Positions 45,023 through 54,149 of a stretch of DNA of 64,000 nt are shown here, in pieces. Source of the stretch: Legionella_C sp048541585. Lineage in GTDB: Bacteria; Pseudomonadota; Gammaproteobacteria; Legionellales; Legionellaceae. Within the stretch, counting starts at the first letter, position 1. Each line of letters begins with the position of its first letter. Location of the stretch: the NCBI RefSeq assembly GCF_048541585.1, contig NZ_CP183303.1, forward strand, positions 806,001 to 870,000, in the 5' to 3' direction. The position numbers and the translations under genes were made by a program. The notes beneath the pieces were generated by a model. That model saw nothing but the letters and a program-made list of their open reading frames with translations, did not search any database and was not told the DNA's origin.

Positions 45023-45655
45023 ATGGCCGTATTATCTGAAGTAATTGCTGAATTTGAAAAAGCTTTTCAATACCTAAATAATAATAAAAAAAGGCAGTCA
45101 AAGTGGTATGAATTTTGGCTTGCTAAAAGCCTTAAGAATGCATTTAGAAACCCCGAGTTAACAAAAAAATTAGAACAAATAGCTAATGAGTGTTTAATTT
45201 TATTAAATGAACTAGCTACAAAATTCCCTAATACCCCATTTGAACAAAATCAGAAGCAATTTTTTACAATTATTGCGCAAACATTTCATTTAGTACAAGT
45301 ACAGCGATTTAAGCATGGAGAGATTGAGAGCAATAATTATCAAATTAATAATCAATATATCCTTGAACGCTTCATTACTGCTAAAAATCCAGGTCTCTTT
45401 GAACAACAGCTTACAAAAGCGCTACAAATTATGGCTGCAAAATACCCAGAGCATAAAAAATTTTTTAAAGATTTAGTGTTTAAAATAAATAAAAATACGA
45501 TTGAACCCTATCTATTTTTCCAAGAAAGTAGAAAGTTTGATGTAAGCGGTAGGATTAATTATTCAGAACGAATTAATAATCGAGAACAGACAATGCTTGA
45601 TCTTAATGATCGTGAGGAATTTGCTAAAAAATATATTAATGTTCTTAAAATGTAA
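45023..45655 (+). CDS. Helical protein of unknown function
   Basis: I do not recognise this 210-residue protein. It is predicted nearly all alpha-helical and rich in Lys, Asn, Gln and Phe, with no signal peptide or membrane helix. A cluster KKRQSKWYEFWLAKSLK near residue 25 is basic and aromatic, and EQQLTKALQIMAAKYPEHKK could form an amphipathic helix. It stands alone between two orphan genes in the accessory region. A weak AAAGAAG precedes the ATG. Could be an effector; evidence is only context. Confidence 0.65.
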   Translation: MAVLSEVIAEFEKAFQYLNNNKKRQSKWYEFWLAKSLKNAFRNPELTKKLEQIANECLILLNELATKFPNTPFEQNQKQFFTIIAQTFHLVQVQRFKHGEIESNNYQINNQYILERFITAKNPGLFEQQLTKALQIMAAKYPEHKKFFKDLVFKINKNTIEPYLFFQESRKFDVSGRINYSERINNREQTMLDLNDREEFAKKYINVLKM

Positions 45656-45785
45656 TAAAAAAATCGTTTACTATAAATACAGTTTATTTATATAACTGTA
45701 AAAATAATGAAAATAATAAACAAGGATCAATTAAAACTTATGCATTTTTTTAGTATAATCTTATTCATTTACATTAAAAGTTAGT

Positions 45786-46328
45786 ATGGCAAAAACACTT
45801 GAAGAGTTAAGAAAAATTATTAATGAACAAGAAGCGGCTTTGTTAATAAAAGCGCGGCAGCAGCAATTAAGTTTTAAAGAGCAGAATGAATTGGAAAAGC
45901 TTCAGATGAGGCTAATTGATGAAGAAGGTTTAGATGAGCTTCCTGCAGTAGATATTTTACAAAATATGTATAAACCAGCTCCTAAACCGTTTGAAGTTCA
46001 AGCTATATATCATCAGATATTTGAAAATTTTGCTAAAGAGTTTGGTGAGAATAATATTCATAATCAATCTTTACATTTTCCGAACGACGAACAAAATGTA
46101 AAAGCTAATAAATTTTTTCAACAGCAAGCAAATGCTGGTTATGCGTTTTTATTTAAACAAAGCGGCTGTGATAATTATGCTTTTTCAGATGGTAAAGGTC
46201 ATTATAAAATGGGAGCTAAAGCCGATATTCTAGCTTATTGCCATAAATATTCGATAACACCACCGGCATTATTAAGCAATACGCCGGAAAAACATAATGA
46301 GATTACTGCTGTAAACTTAGGTTTATAA
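45786..46328 (+). CDS. Small protein of unknown function with coiled-coil N-terminus
   Basis: This 180-residue protein is unrecognised. Residues 1-55 form a helical, heptad-like stretch (LEELRKIINEQEAALLIKAR ... LEKLQMRLIDEEG). The C-terminal half has NDEQNVKANKFFQQQ and then SGCDNYAFSDGKGHYKMG, a compact aromatic/glycine segment that looks like a folded core. No signal peptide. It follows the previous orphan by 130 AT-rich bases and could be co-transcribed. Function cannot be assigned. Confidence 0.65.
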   Translation: MAKTLEELRKIINEQEAALLIKARQQQLSFKEQNELEKLQMRLIDEEGLDELPAVDILQNMYKPAPKPFEVQAIYHQIFENFAKEFGENNIHNQSLHFPNDEQNVKANKFFQQQANAGYAFLFKQSGCDNYAFSDGKGHYKMGAKADILAYCHKYSITPPALLSNTPEKHNEITAVNLGL

Positions 46329-46933
46329 TGTAAAACTAGTATGTTTAGGCTTTTTAAGTAGGTATTTAAAGTCGCCAAATTATTAGATTTATTTAATAGC
46401 TAACTACTATTGAAATGAAATCTTAGTATAAGTCTAAGTTGAACTATGGCAATAGCGGTGAGATTATTTCTGTAGAACAAAGATAATTCCTTATGGCCTA
46501 AAGTTTTTAAAACGATATTCATAATTTTTTAGATGTGTAGGTGGTATTTTTAGAAAATGGCTCATTTTTTAGTAACTCAAATGTTAATAGGTTAAACTTA
46601 ATTATGTTTATGGGGCTATTGGAATAGACATTATATTTAGCACATTAGCAATTTTAATAGATTTAACTTGATAACTTGATAATACTAGCCTTTATTACTT
46701 TTGCTTCTTTTATTTAGGCGCATACTAAAAATAAAAATTCTAACTATCGAAAGTCTTATAGTATGGATGTCACAAGTGATTATGCTATTCTACTAACTTT
46801 CTCTTGAATTTATGCCTCCAGTTATAATTTTAGAGTTCTAAAAAGTAGAATTTCTTTTGTAAAAAAATTAAGAAATTAAAAGGCTTCTCTTTATTACTAA
46901 ATAGTAATTTATAAAGCTTAACTACTCGATTTA
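46329..46933. other. Long AT-rich gap without a recognisable gene
   Basis: About 600 bases in which all frames are broken by frequent stops on both strands. The only pattern seen is a short direct repeat AACTTGATAACTTGATAA near 46667-46684. No repeat family of the window and no RNA gene is apparent. Confidence 0.4.
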
Positions 46934-47371
46934 ATGAATAAAATATTTAGTGTTTTAACAAATAATTTGAGAGTTGTAAAAATGAAATTTATTAAGCCAG
47001 CCGTGAAAAAACAAATGTTTGGTTTCGCTGTGGCAGGATTATTAAGTACATTGATAATGTTTATTCTTTATGTATGTTTATATAAGGTTATAAATTACCA
47101 ATATGCTTATTTAATAGCTTATTGTATTTCAATCATTGCACTATATTTTATGAATAGTGCTGTATTTAAAAGGCCCATATCGGTACATACTTTTTTAAAA
47201 TTTCCCTTAATCTATTTACTGCAATATTTGTTAGGTGCGGCAGCATTACAACTTCTAGTTTGGTTTGGGTTTTCAATAACTTTTGCTCCACTATTGGTAA
47301 TAATTATTCTATTACCTCTAACTTTTTTATTGAATCGAATTGTATTTGCTAAACGTTCAAATAAGTATTAA
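46934..47371 (+). CDS. GtrA-like membrane protein
   Basis: This 145-residue protein has four hydrophobic helices (about 28-50, 57-75, 90-107, 115-135). The pattern FGFAVAGLLSTLIMFILY, YQYAYLIAYCISIIALYFMNSAVFK and the closing LPLTFLLNRIVFAKR resembles GtrA-family proteins, thought to move undecaprenyl-phosphate sugars across the inner membrane for O-antigen or teichoic acid decoration. ATG 46934 or 46982 (MKFIKPAVKKQ) could be the start; the shorter form matches typical GtrA length better. No glycosyltransferase partner is adjacent, which is unusual for this family. Confidence 0.75.
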   Translation: MNKIFSVLTNNLRVVKMKFIKPAVKKQMFGFAVAGLLSTLIMFILYVCLYKVINYQYAYLIAYCISIIALYFMNSAVFKRPISVHTFLKFPLIYLLQYLLGAAALQLLVWFGFSITFAPLLVIIILLPLTFLLNRIVFAKRSNKY

Positions 47372-47618
47372 ATAATATCTTTTAAAAATTTCTAAATTCC
47401 AAAGCTAGCTAAGGCAGCATTAATATAGCGAAGCGCAATCAAAATTATAGGATTATTTACTTTCTTGCATGTTAAATGCTTCACAAAATGCCCTTCATCA
47501 GAGCATAAAAGCATCTTATTGGTAGGATTAAGTATAGGGATAGGATATTAAGAAATAGGCCGTAAATTGATAAATATGCTCTATAATTTAATAGACTTAT
47601 CAATTTTATGGTGGAGTT

Positions 47619-50600
47619 ATGCCAAAATCAGATGTATCTCCTGGAATTATTCACGAATGGATACAACAAAATAAATTTGCTGAAATAATAGCCTTTTTAC
47701 AAGAAGATGAGCCTAAAGATAAAAGTATTTATGTGGATAATTTAAGCTCTAATTATAAACAAACACCGCTCGCTGAAGCGTGCAGAATAGGCAACGTTGA
47801 GTTGGTAGAAGCTTTATTAAAAAGCGGTGCTGATGTAAGCAAAGGAGGACTTAGGACTAGGAAAACCATATTAGATTACGCACAAGATAAACCTGAAATA
47901 ATTGCAAAAGTCTTAAATCCGGTAAAATTATGGGTAGATAACTGGAAAGAAACTGATAAAACTTCCAATGCTGATAAGTCAAAATATGCATTATTAGCCT
48001 ATAGTTTAGCAGATTATTATCAAGCTAAAAATGATAACGACCTTAGCCAATTTTATTTTCAAAAAGCTCAAGGTATGACTGACCCCAAAAAATATTCGGC
48101 TAATACATCGACTATGGCGGCTATTAATGGCCCCCTAAATTGGCGTTTATTTAGATATCAGTTACATCATGGCAATATTAAACAAGCTGCAGAAAGTTTA
48201 GAGTTATCATTAAGTGCATTCGCAAGTTCTAGCTCGCAAGATCCTACAAGCATATTATTTGAACAAGAGGCAATATACGAGTCATTTATTGAACTTATAA
48301 AATTAAATGATCTAAACAGCCTATCTATTTTGGATACAATAAATAACAAGCTTGTAAAAAATGCTCTGACGGCTGAGCAAGTGATACGAATTTTAGATTT
48401 TCTTAGTATTTACTCTAAAGATAATAAATCTATCCATCCTGAAATAATTCAGAAAATATCTCTCATGATTATTAAAGGTGTTAACTCTGATAGTATAGGC
48501 GATACTGAAAAGTTTAGGCTCGCTAAAAATCTTCAGAATATTGGCCGTAACTTAGATAACATAGATTCTCAATTATCACGTGAATTATTTATTGCTTCTA
48601 ATAGTTTTTTAGGAAAGGTTAAAGAAAAAAATCAAACCTTGTCAATAATGAAGAATATGAACGATAGCTTTTTAAAAGTTTTTACTGATTTGGATAATAT
48701 CGAAAAAGAATTTATTCAAAGTGCACAGCCAACAAATGATATAGAATTCTTAAATTTAATCACCAAGGTTTTTCGGTTAGAAAGTGATCCATCATTCGTT
48801 AAAAATGTTATTCGCTATAACTATAAAACTCGAATAAGAGAAATTGGTGGTTTACTTGAAATGTATTATCGAGATGCAAATAAGCCTAATCCAAACCTTA
48901 ATAATCTAATAATATCGCAAGTACGGATCACGACGAAATTAACAGATCAAGCGCTTCAGAAAATACAAACTGATACGGAAAAATTTTGGTTTGTATTACA
49001 AATTACAAATAATAAAAAAGATCTGATGCGACTTCATAATGTAATGTATAATATGGCTTCAGCCCTGAGGAGTATAAAACTACCAGCGGTAGATCCAAGG
49101 AAAATAACACAAGGAATTTATTTTTTTATTGAAAAACTTAATGCTACCGAAAAGGCAATGTTTTTGCAAAGTACAGAAGAAGAGCGGCAATCATTTAATT
49201 TTAATTCACTCAATTTTTATCTTAAGGATATTGAAGTTCTTTCAAATAAAATCTTAACAAAGGCAAATATTTCAGATAATAATTTTAAGACTATAGCTGA
49301 AAAAATTGATAACAATTTGTCGTCTACTATAGCTCTTATTGAATCACATCCACCTGCACAAGCTCCATTATTTTTCTATCTAGGACTTTTCATATCCAAA
49401 ACTGTCCTGCAACACGACAGAGAAAAGGTAGCTAGCTCATTAGTTAAAGCTATTTCAAAAGCATTAAAATCAGCAGAAAGTAATACAACAAACACAAAAA
49501 CAATAGAAGAAGCTGCTTTAGGGCTCGTTTTTTTAAGTCAAACTAACACATCATTTTTTGGTGATTTTAGTGCGGCAAACCGTTCTGCATTTAAACAATT
49601 ATTGGCAGGTACCAAGGAAATATATGTTAAAATGCAGAAATTAAATATACCTTCAGAGAGAAGAGAAGGGTTTTATAAGGGAATAACAGATTTTTGGCTC
49701 AAAGCAATAGAAGATGCTAGCCAAAGGGATAATATTGATTTGGCTATAGAGGCAGCTATATTCTTTACAAGTAACAAACTTGGCTCTAGCGATAAAGAAA
49801 ATATTATTAAAATTGCTAAGGTTATAGATAAATATTTAATAAATCATTTACAAAAAACCCTCAAATCAGAGGGTACGCTACAAAAAAGTCTATCGGATAT
49901 TGTAACATATATAAGATCTCTATTAAAAACAGGCAATGAAGAGCTCGTGAATTCAATGATGAGTTCATTAGTTTTACAATTAATTAATAGTCAAGATGGG
50001 CTAGCGCTTGAAATAGGTGAAGAATTAATTTCTATTGCGAATAGATTGCCATCAAAATTTATTCGTCCTCAAATTATTGCTGACCTAAATTTTCTGCTTC
50101 TTAGAACGTTGATAACTCAACCAAGTCCCAATTTGAGTATAATTGCAATTGCTGCAGATAAGTGTGCCGCTTACTATACTTTGTCATTAGGGTCGGTAGA
50201 CCATAAGCCAAATGATTACCTGTCTGTAATGCGCACTAGTTATAATATGCTTGCAACAAATAATAAAGCAAATAAAAAATTTGTTGCAGCGCTTGATTGC
50301 TATAATAGTTTGATGGAGATAGACCTTGATAATACAAAAGAATATGTCAAAAAAGCCAATGAGGTTCTGAGAAAATTAGTTGAGAAAACAGAGAAAGTTA
50401 GCGCTAAGGTACTTTTAATCGAAGAGCTTATTGATAATCATACTTACTTAGGAGACTTAAATACACTTGAGCTTGCTGTATTATATCAAGATCTTTTCGT
50501 AGCGAAACATCAATTAATTGAACATTATATAGCTCATAATAATTTAAAAGGTGCTAGCAAAATTTGTGAGGAAATACTTCAGCATCCCCAAATCAGCGAG

Positions 50601-51158
50601 CAATCAGCAAATTATCAAGACAATATTAAAAAATTACAAATATCTATTAACGATAAACAGCAAGTATTAAAACAAAAATTCACTCAAACTCAATCATTTT
50701 TCCCTTCTTCATCGACATCAAAAAAGAAAAAATCAAAAGCTAAAGAGACTGATGTACAAGAAGAAAAAGAGGTTAAAGATAGTAAAAAAGATGTTGACAG
50801 TATGGAAGCTATAGATGTACCAACTTTTCCAGATGGTAAAGTTGGCGCCCAGATTAAAGGACACTTTATCGCTAAAGATAATTCAAGCTTTTTTCCTGTT
50901 ATTAAAAAAGATATTTCAGATTTTAATAAGCTTAAAAAAACGAACTTTGTTTTATATAAAAAGTTAAAAAAAGCTGCATTAGAAGGAGAGATTTGTCGTG
51001 AATTTGGCCAATCAGGAATTAAATATTTAGGTGCTGATACTTGGGAGGCCAAAGTAAGCGGCAAACAACGCCTCTTTGGCAAAACAGTGGAAAGAGATGG
51101 CAAAAAATTTATTGTTTTTGATACCTATTCATCAAAGGGACTGCATCGTTCGAAATAA
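47619..51158 (+). CDS. Large ankyrin/helical-solenoid protein with basic C-terminal domain (candidate effector)
   Basis: At 1179 residues this is the largest gene in the window. Near the N-terminus (about 42-75) one clear ankyrin repeat is visible: KQTPLAEACRIGNVELVEAL followed by LLKSGADV. From about 100 to 1010 it is a long helical, TPR-like or armadillo-like solenoid without recognisable enzyme motifs (for example ALLAYSLADYYQAKNDNDLS looks like a TPR helix pair). A low-complexity linker rich in Ser and Lys (SFFPSSSTSKKKKSK, then acidic) leads to a basic C-terminal domain of about 100 residues ending FDTYSSKGLHRSK, with strands EAKVSGKQRLFGKTV and KKFIVFDTY like a small nuclease or toxin fold. 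No signal peptide. Effector status is inferred from architecture. Confidence 0.75.
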   Translation: MPKSDVSPGIIHEWIQQNKFAEIIAFLQEDEPKDKSIYVDNLSSNYKQTPLAEACRIGNVELVEALLKSGADVSKGGLRTRKTILDYAQDKPEIIAKVLNPVKLWVDNWKETDKTSNADKSKYALLAYSLADYYQAKNDNDLSQFYFQKAQGMTDPKKYSANTSTMAAINGPLNWRLFRYQLHHGNIKQAAESLELSLSAFASSSSQDPTSILFEQEAIYESFIELIKLNDLNSLSILDTINNKLVKNALTAEQVIRILDFLSIYSKDNKSIHPEIIQKISLMIIKGVNSDSIGDTEKFRLAKNLQNIGRNLDNIDSQLSRELFIASNSFLGKVKEKNQTLSIMKNMNDSFLKVFTDLDNIEKEFIQSAQPTNDIEFLNLITKVFRLESDPSFVKNVIRYNYKTRIREIGGLLEMYYRDANKPNPNLNNLIISQVRITTKLTDQALQKIQTDTEKFWFVLQITNNKKDLMRLHNVMYNMASALRSIKLPAVDPRKITQGIYFFIEKLNATEKAMFLQSTEEERQSFNFNSLNFYLKDIEVLSNKILTKANISDNNFKTIAEKIDNNLSSTIALIESHPPAQAPLFFYLGLFISKTVLQHDREKVASSLVKAISKALKSAESNTTNTKTIEEAALGLVFLSQTNTSFFGDFSAANRSAFKQLLAGTKEIYVKMQKLNIPSERREGFYKGITDFWLKAIEDASQRDNIDLAIEAAIFFTSNKLGSSDKENIIKIAKVIDKYLINHLQKTLKSEGTLQKSLSDIVTYIRSLLKTGNEELVNSMMSSLVLQLINSQDGLALEIGEELISIANRLPSKFIRPQIIADLNFLLLRTLITQPSPNLSIIAIAADKCAAYYTLSLGSVDHKPNDYLSVMRTSYNMLATNNKANKKFVAALDCYNSLMEIDLDNTKEYVKKANEVLRKLVEKTEKVSAKVLLIEELIDNHTYLGDLNTLELAVLYQDLFVAKHQLIEHYIAHNNLKGASKICEEILQHPQISEQSANYQDNIKKLQISINDKQQVLKQKFTQTQSFFPSSSTSKKKKSKAKETDVQEEKEVKDSKKDVDSMEAIDVPTFPDGKVGAQIKGHFIAKDNSSFFPVIKKDISDFNKLKKTNFVLYKKLKKAALEGEICREFGQSGIKYLGADTWEAKVSGKQRLFGKTVERDGKKFIVFDTYSSKGLHRSK

Positions 51159-51232
51159 AAGATTCCTACTGAAACAGTCTAAAGTACAAATTATATTATT
51201 TTAAAAGGGGTTGAGTTATTGCGAAATAGCTT

Positions 51233-52597
51233 TTATAAGACAGAAGTTGTAAAACTACAATTATTCAAAAATGACGCCTTTTCATCTTGAGCATTTAAAT
51301 GCCTGCTAACATTGTTTTTTTTAACAAAGATAGGCGGACTATCTTCCTTCTTATAATTAATACAAGTAGGATACTCTAATTTATCCCAAGTCCCTAATGC
51401 TCTAGTATTGGATTTATAATTATTAAACGAAGCTGCATTAGGTCCTATAAGACTTAAAATTAAGCGAGAACTTTCAATATATTCAGATGCTTTAGATAGT
51501 CCTCTAATGGACATTTTAGGTGGTAATTGTTGATGAATTATATGCTCGCTTAGGTTTTTAATTATGCGCTTAATCATGTGGTGAAATTGCTTAATATGAT
51601 AGGCTGTATGAATAATGAATCGTGGCAATAAGCAAATCATTTGACATAATAATGCGCCCATAAATAGACACACTTTTTGTAATTTCCAAATCCGAGTTTT
51701 TAATTGTTGACGCTCATAATCGACAAATGTATCAGGTATTTCTGGGGTATGATTCTTAAAATTAGGTGCTTTTGCATGGGCTGTGAGACTATTTTCATTT
51801 TTCGAACCATGTCGAAAAATTTTTGTGCCGGGTGGTAAGTAATAACTACCCATACGGAAAACAGGATCGCTATGATGGGTAATTACTTTTAACGTTCTTT
51901 CAGATTTATCACTAGAGATACTCTTATTTCGTTCATAAATTCTAGCTTCACGTGAGGTTAAAGTAGGGGGATTAAATACATAAAAATCTACTTTCGTTGG
52001 TTGGTGAACATGACAGTGCATACTCATCGCCCCACCTAAACTTTGTCCTGTGCATATCACGGGACGGCCAGTTCGCTGATATTCACTATTAATCCATGAT
52101 TGAATCTGCTTTTTACCGCGGCTATAAAGGAAAGTACCAACAGCACCGCCAGGCATAGTATCACCCAAAATCCCCGCAATAAAACCACGGTCACTAGGAA
52201 CTGTTGTGCCTGGAAAAATAAGTATTGAGGATGCCTTACTCGTTAAACCATAGGCATAGTAAGGGGAGCTAAACCACCCTGATGTCAATTTGATTTTATG
52301 AATAGTATAAGTGATTCCATTTATATCAAGCTGGCTACCTTCTTGGGGGTGCGCAAATGCTAAATAAGATAACGCATTATAACAAATAATTTCTTTTTTT
52401 GCGGCGCTTAGCGTTTTATCACCAAAGGTTGCTGCGATTTTTTCTTTTAAAGCATTAAAAAATTGCACTGTAAATGAAGAGCTTGCTTTAAAAATCATTG
52501 CCCACAATAATTTTATCCAGCCTCCAAATCTAAACGAAAGGGAATCAGTATCATGAAATAACCATTTAACCATTTTTTGTGGAATAGTATCACTCAT
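51233..52597 (-). CDS. Lipase class 3-like alpha/beta hydrolase with C-terminal membrane segment (candidate effector)
   Basis: This 454-residue protein has a lipase-type catalytic centre: the nucleophile elbow G-Q-S-L-G-G (Ser 186) in VICTGQSLGGAMSMH, Asp 244 in HHSDPVFRMGSYY and a candidate His 274. SSILIFPGTTVPSDRG upstream gives the oxyanion strand. The arrangement matches lipase_3-like enzymes acting on phospholipid or triacylglycerol. A hydrophobic stretch (VCLFMGALLCQMICLLPRFI, about 308-330) may anchor it to a membrane. There is no N-terminal signal peptide, as expected of a Dot/Icm-type substrate rather than a Sec-exported lipase. It is convergent with the 1179-residue gene. Confidence 0.72.
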   Translation of the reverse strand: MSDTIPQKMVKWLFHDTDSLSFRFGGWIKLLWAMIFKASSSFTVQFFNALKEKIAATFGDKTLSAAKKEIICYNALSYLAFAHPQEGSQLDINGITYTIHKIKLTSGWFSSPYYAYGLTSKASSILIFPGTTVPSDRGFIAGILGDTMPGGAVGTFLYSRGKKQIQSWINSEYQRTGRPVICTGQSLGGAMSMHCHVHQPTKVDFYVFNPPTLTSREARIYERNKSISSDKSERTLKVITHHSDPVFRMGSYYLPPGTKIFRHGSKNENSLTAHAKAPNFKNHTPEIPDTFVDYERQQLKTRIWKLQKVCLFMGALLCQMICLLPRFIIHTAYHIKQFHHMIKRIIKNLSEHIIHQQLPPKMSIRGLSKASEYIESSRLILSLIGPNAASFNNYKSNTRALGTWDKLEYPTCINYKKEDSPPIFVKKNNVSRHLNAQDEKASFLNNCSFTTSVL

Positions 52598-52911
52598 GTT
52601 TGGAGCAATTTATACAAAATAATCTATTATTATTCAATTTATTAAAAAATGCAACTCTCCTTAATTAGTAGTTCTTAGCTAGATAAGGCTCTTTGCATAA
52701 CCCTAAGAATTGCGACTATGTTGTAAGAAATTTTAATTTGTAAAATATGAATTTTTGGGCGGATCTCAGCTGTAAGGCTTAAGTTATTCATTAATAAGCG
52801 AAACGACACTTCGCTAGGTATTTTGGCCACCCAACAATTGAATTATTCTTTTTAACCATTTGCTTATTTAGTGGATACTAAAATTTCATAGGTCATTTAC
52901 TTGAAATCTAA
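52598..52911. other. Intergenic region between the lipase-like and radical-SAM genes
   Basis: 314 bases with no gene seen. A small hairpin (AGCGAA/TTCGCT, near 52797-52815) is the only structure. Confidence 0.35.
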
Positions 52912-53787
52912 TTAGAAAATATAGCGAATAGTATTCCAGGCTAGATATTGATTGTGCAGAGCAAGCCACTGTTGAATCAGGTTTTTCTTAAGGCCTAATT
53001 TATATCGTACCGCTTCTCCACCATATTGACTGACTTTACTTTCTTGAAAATCTGGACGCCAAATTAAAGACTCACTGTCAAATCGTTTTAATTCAATATT
53101 TCTTTCATGTTGTTTTGCATTGTGTGTTAAAAAAATGCATTCAGCTTTAACTTGGGGTTTATATTTATTTTCAATTGTTTCATTAATTAGGATAAATAAA
53201 TCGCGGTATTCATCTAACCATCCTTCATAAACAATAATTGGCGAGAAATTAAGATGCACATCGTAGCCTGCTTCTATAAAGACGTTAACAGCATTTATAC
53301 GTTCTGTAATAGGTGTTGTTTTAGGCTCTAAAGTAGAGCTAATCTGTTGGGGCATGATGCTAAATCGTATTCTAACTTTTTTTTGAGGATTAAATTCTAG
53401 CAGTTTTGAATTGACATACTTAGTTGCAAAGGTCGCTTTGCCTTTGGGATGCTGTTTAAAGAATGCAAATATTTTAAGCCAATCAGTATGCTTCCAGTGT
53501 AGACTAACATCGGTTGAGCAGCCAATATCATAAGTCCAGTATTTATCATCTGTTTGATTCGGTATTTTAGTAGGAAGATTTATTAAATGATTGTTAATAA
53601 TGCCTAGAATCTCATCAACATTTTCATTAATATAAATATTGTTAAAATTATGACGCATGACATAACAGTAACTGTTACGACATCCTCCAGCACAACCATA
53701 GATAAAGTTAGGTGTAATAAAGTCTGCTGAACGGCCATTGGGTCTTATTTTTAGAGTTTTGGTTTTTTGCGTAATAAGTTGTGGCAT
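52912..53787 (-). CDS. Radical SAM protein of the spore photoproduct lyase-like family, atypical cysteine motif
   Basis: This 291-residue protein has the layout of spore photoproduct lyase-family radical SAM proteins: NFIYGCAGGCRNSYCYVMRH at 28-46, then SCTDV-like GCSTDVSLHW, KATFATKYVN, RIRFSIMPQQ, and NVFIEAGYDVHLNFSPII. The cluster cysteines are spaced C-x3-C-x4-C (32, 36, 41) rather than the canonical C-x3-C-x2-C; I confirmed this from the bases, and it is not a frameshift. The following Tyr-Val matches the C-Y-V seen in the family. Reaction and substrate are unknown; DNA photoproduct repair is not implied. It stands alone in the accessory region. Confidence 0.75.
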   Translation of the reverse strand: MPQLITQKTKTLKIRPNGRSADFITPNFIYGCAGGCRNSYCYVMRHNFNNIYINENVDEILGIINNHLINLPTKIPNQTDDKYWTYDIGCSTDVSLHWKHTDWLKIFAFFKQHPKGKATFATKYVNSKLLEFNPQKKVRIRFSIMPQQISSTLEPKTTPITERINAVNVFIEAGYDVHLNFSPIIVYEGWLDEYRDLFILINETIENKYKPQVKAECIFLTHNAKQHERNIELKRFDSESLIWRPDFQESKVSQYGGEAVRYKLGLKKNLIQQWLALHNQYLAWNTIRYIF

Positions 53788-54149
53788 CTTATTGAGTACT
53801 AAATCTTACAAATACATAAGTCATTAAATTATAGCTTAACCCATAGAGCTAAATATATCACTAGCAGCTAAAATCGCTATCTATGGTTTGCTAACAGTTC
53901 CACTTTACTCATTTTTTATGGCTAATTTCCTTTTAAGTTGTCTATAGAAATATAATACTTCAGATTGGCTATGAATAAGAGAATATTAAAAACTAATTTA
54001 CTAGAAGTAGTTGTATCAATTGTAACATTACACCATGATTTAAAACCAATGCTTTTTCCCATATAGTTCCTGATGAAACTATCTACTAATTAAATCTGCT
54101 CTATCTAATAGACACTACTTTAAAATTAGCATTTTAAAATTAAATCTTG
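53788..54149. other. Intergenic region upstream of the radical-SAM gene
   Basis: 362 AT-rich bases with no frame, repeat or RNA signal that I can support. Confidence 0.35.

Noticed and set aside
50690..51103. 137-codon minus-strand frame at the end of the 1179-residue gene
   Set aside because: It is antisense to the Ser/Lys-rich linker and basic domain; its Ser/Leu/Phe-rich translation mirrors that composition.
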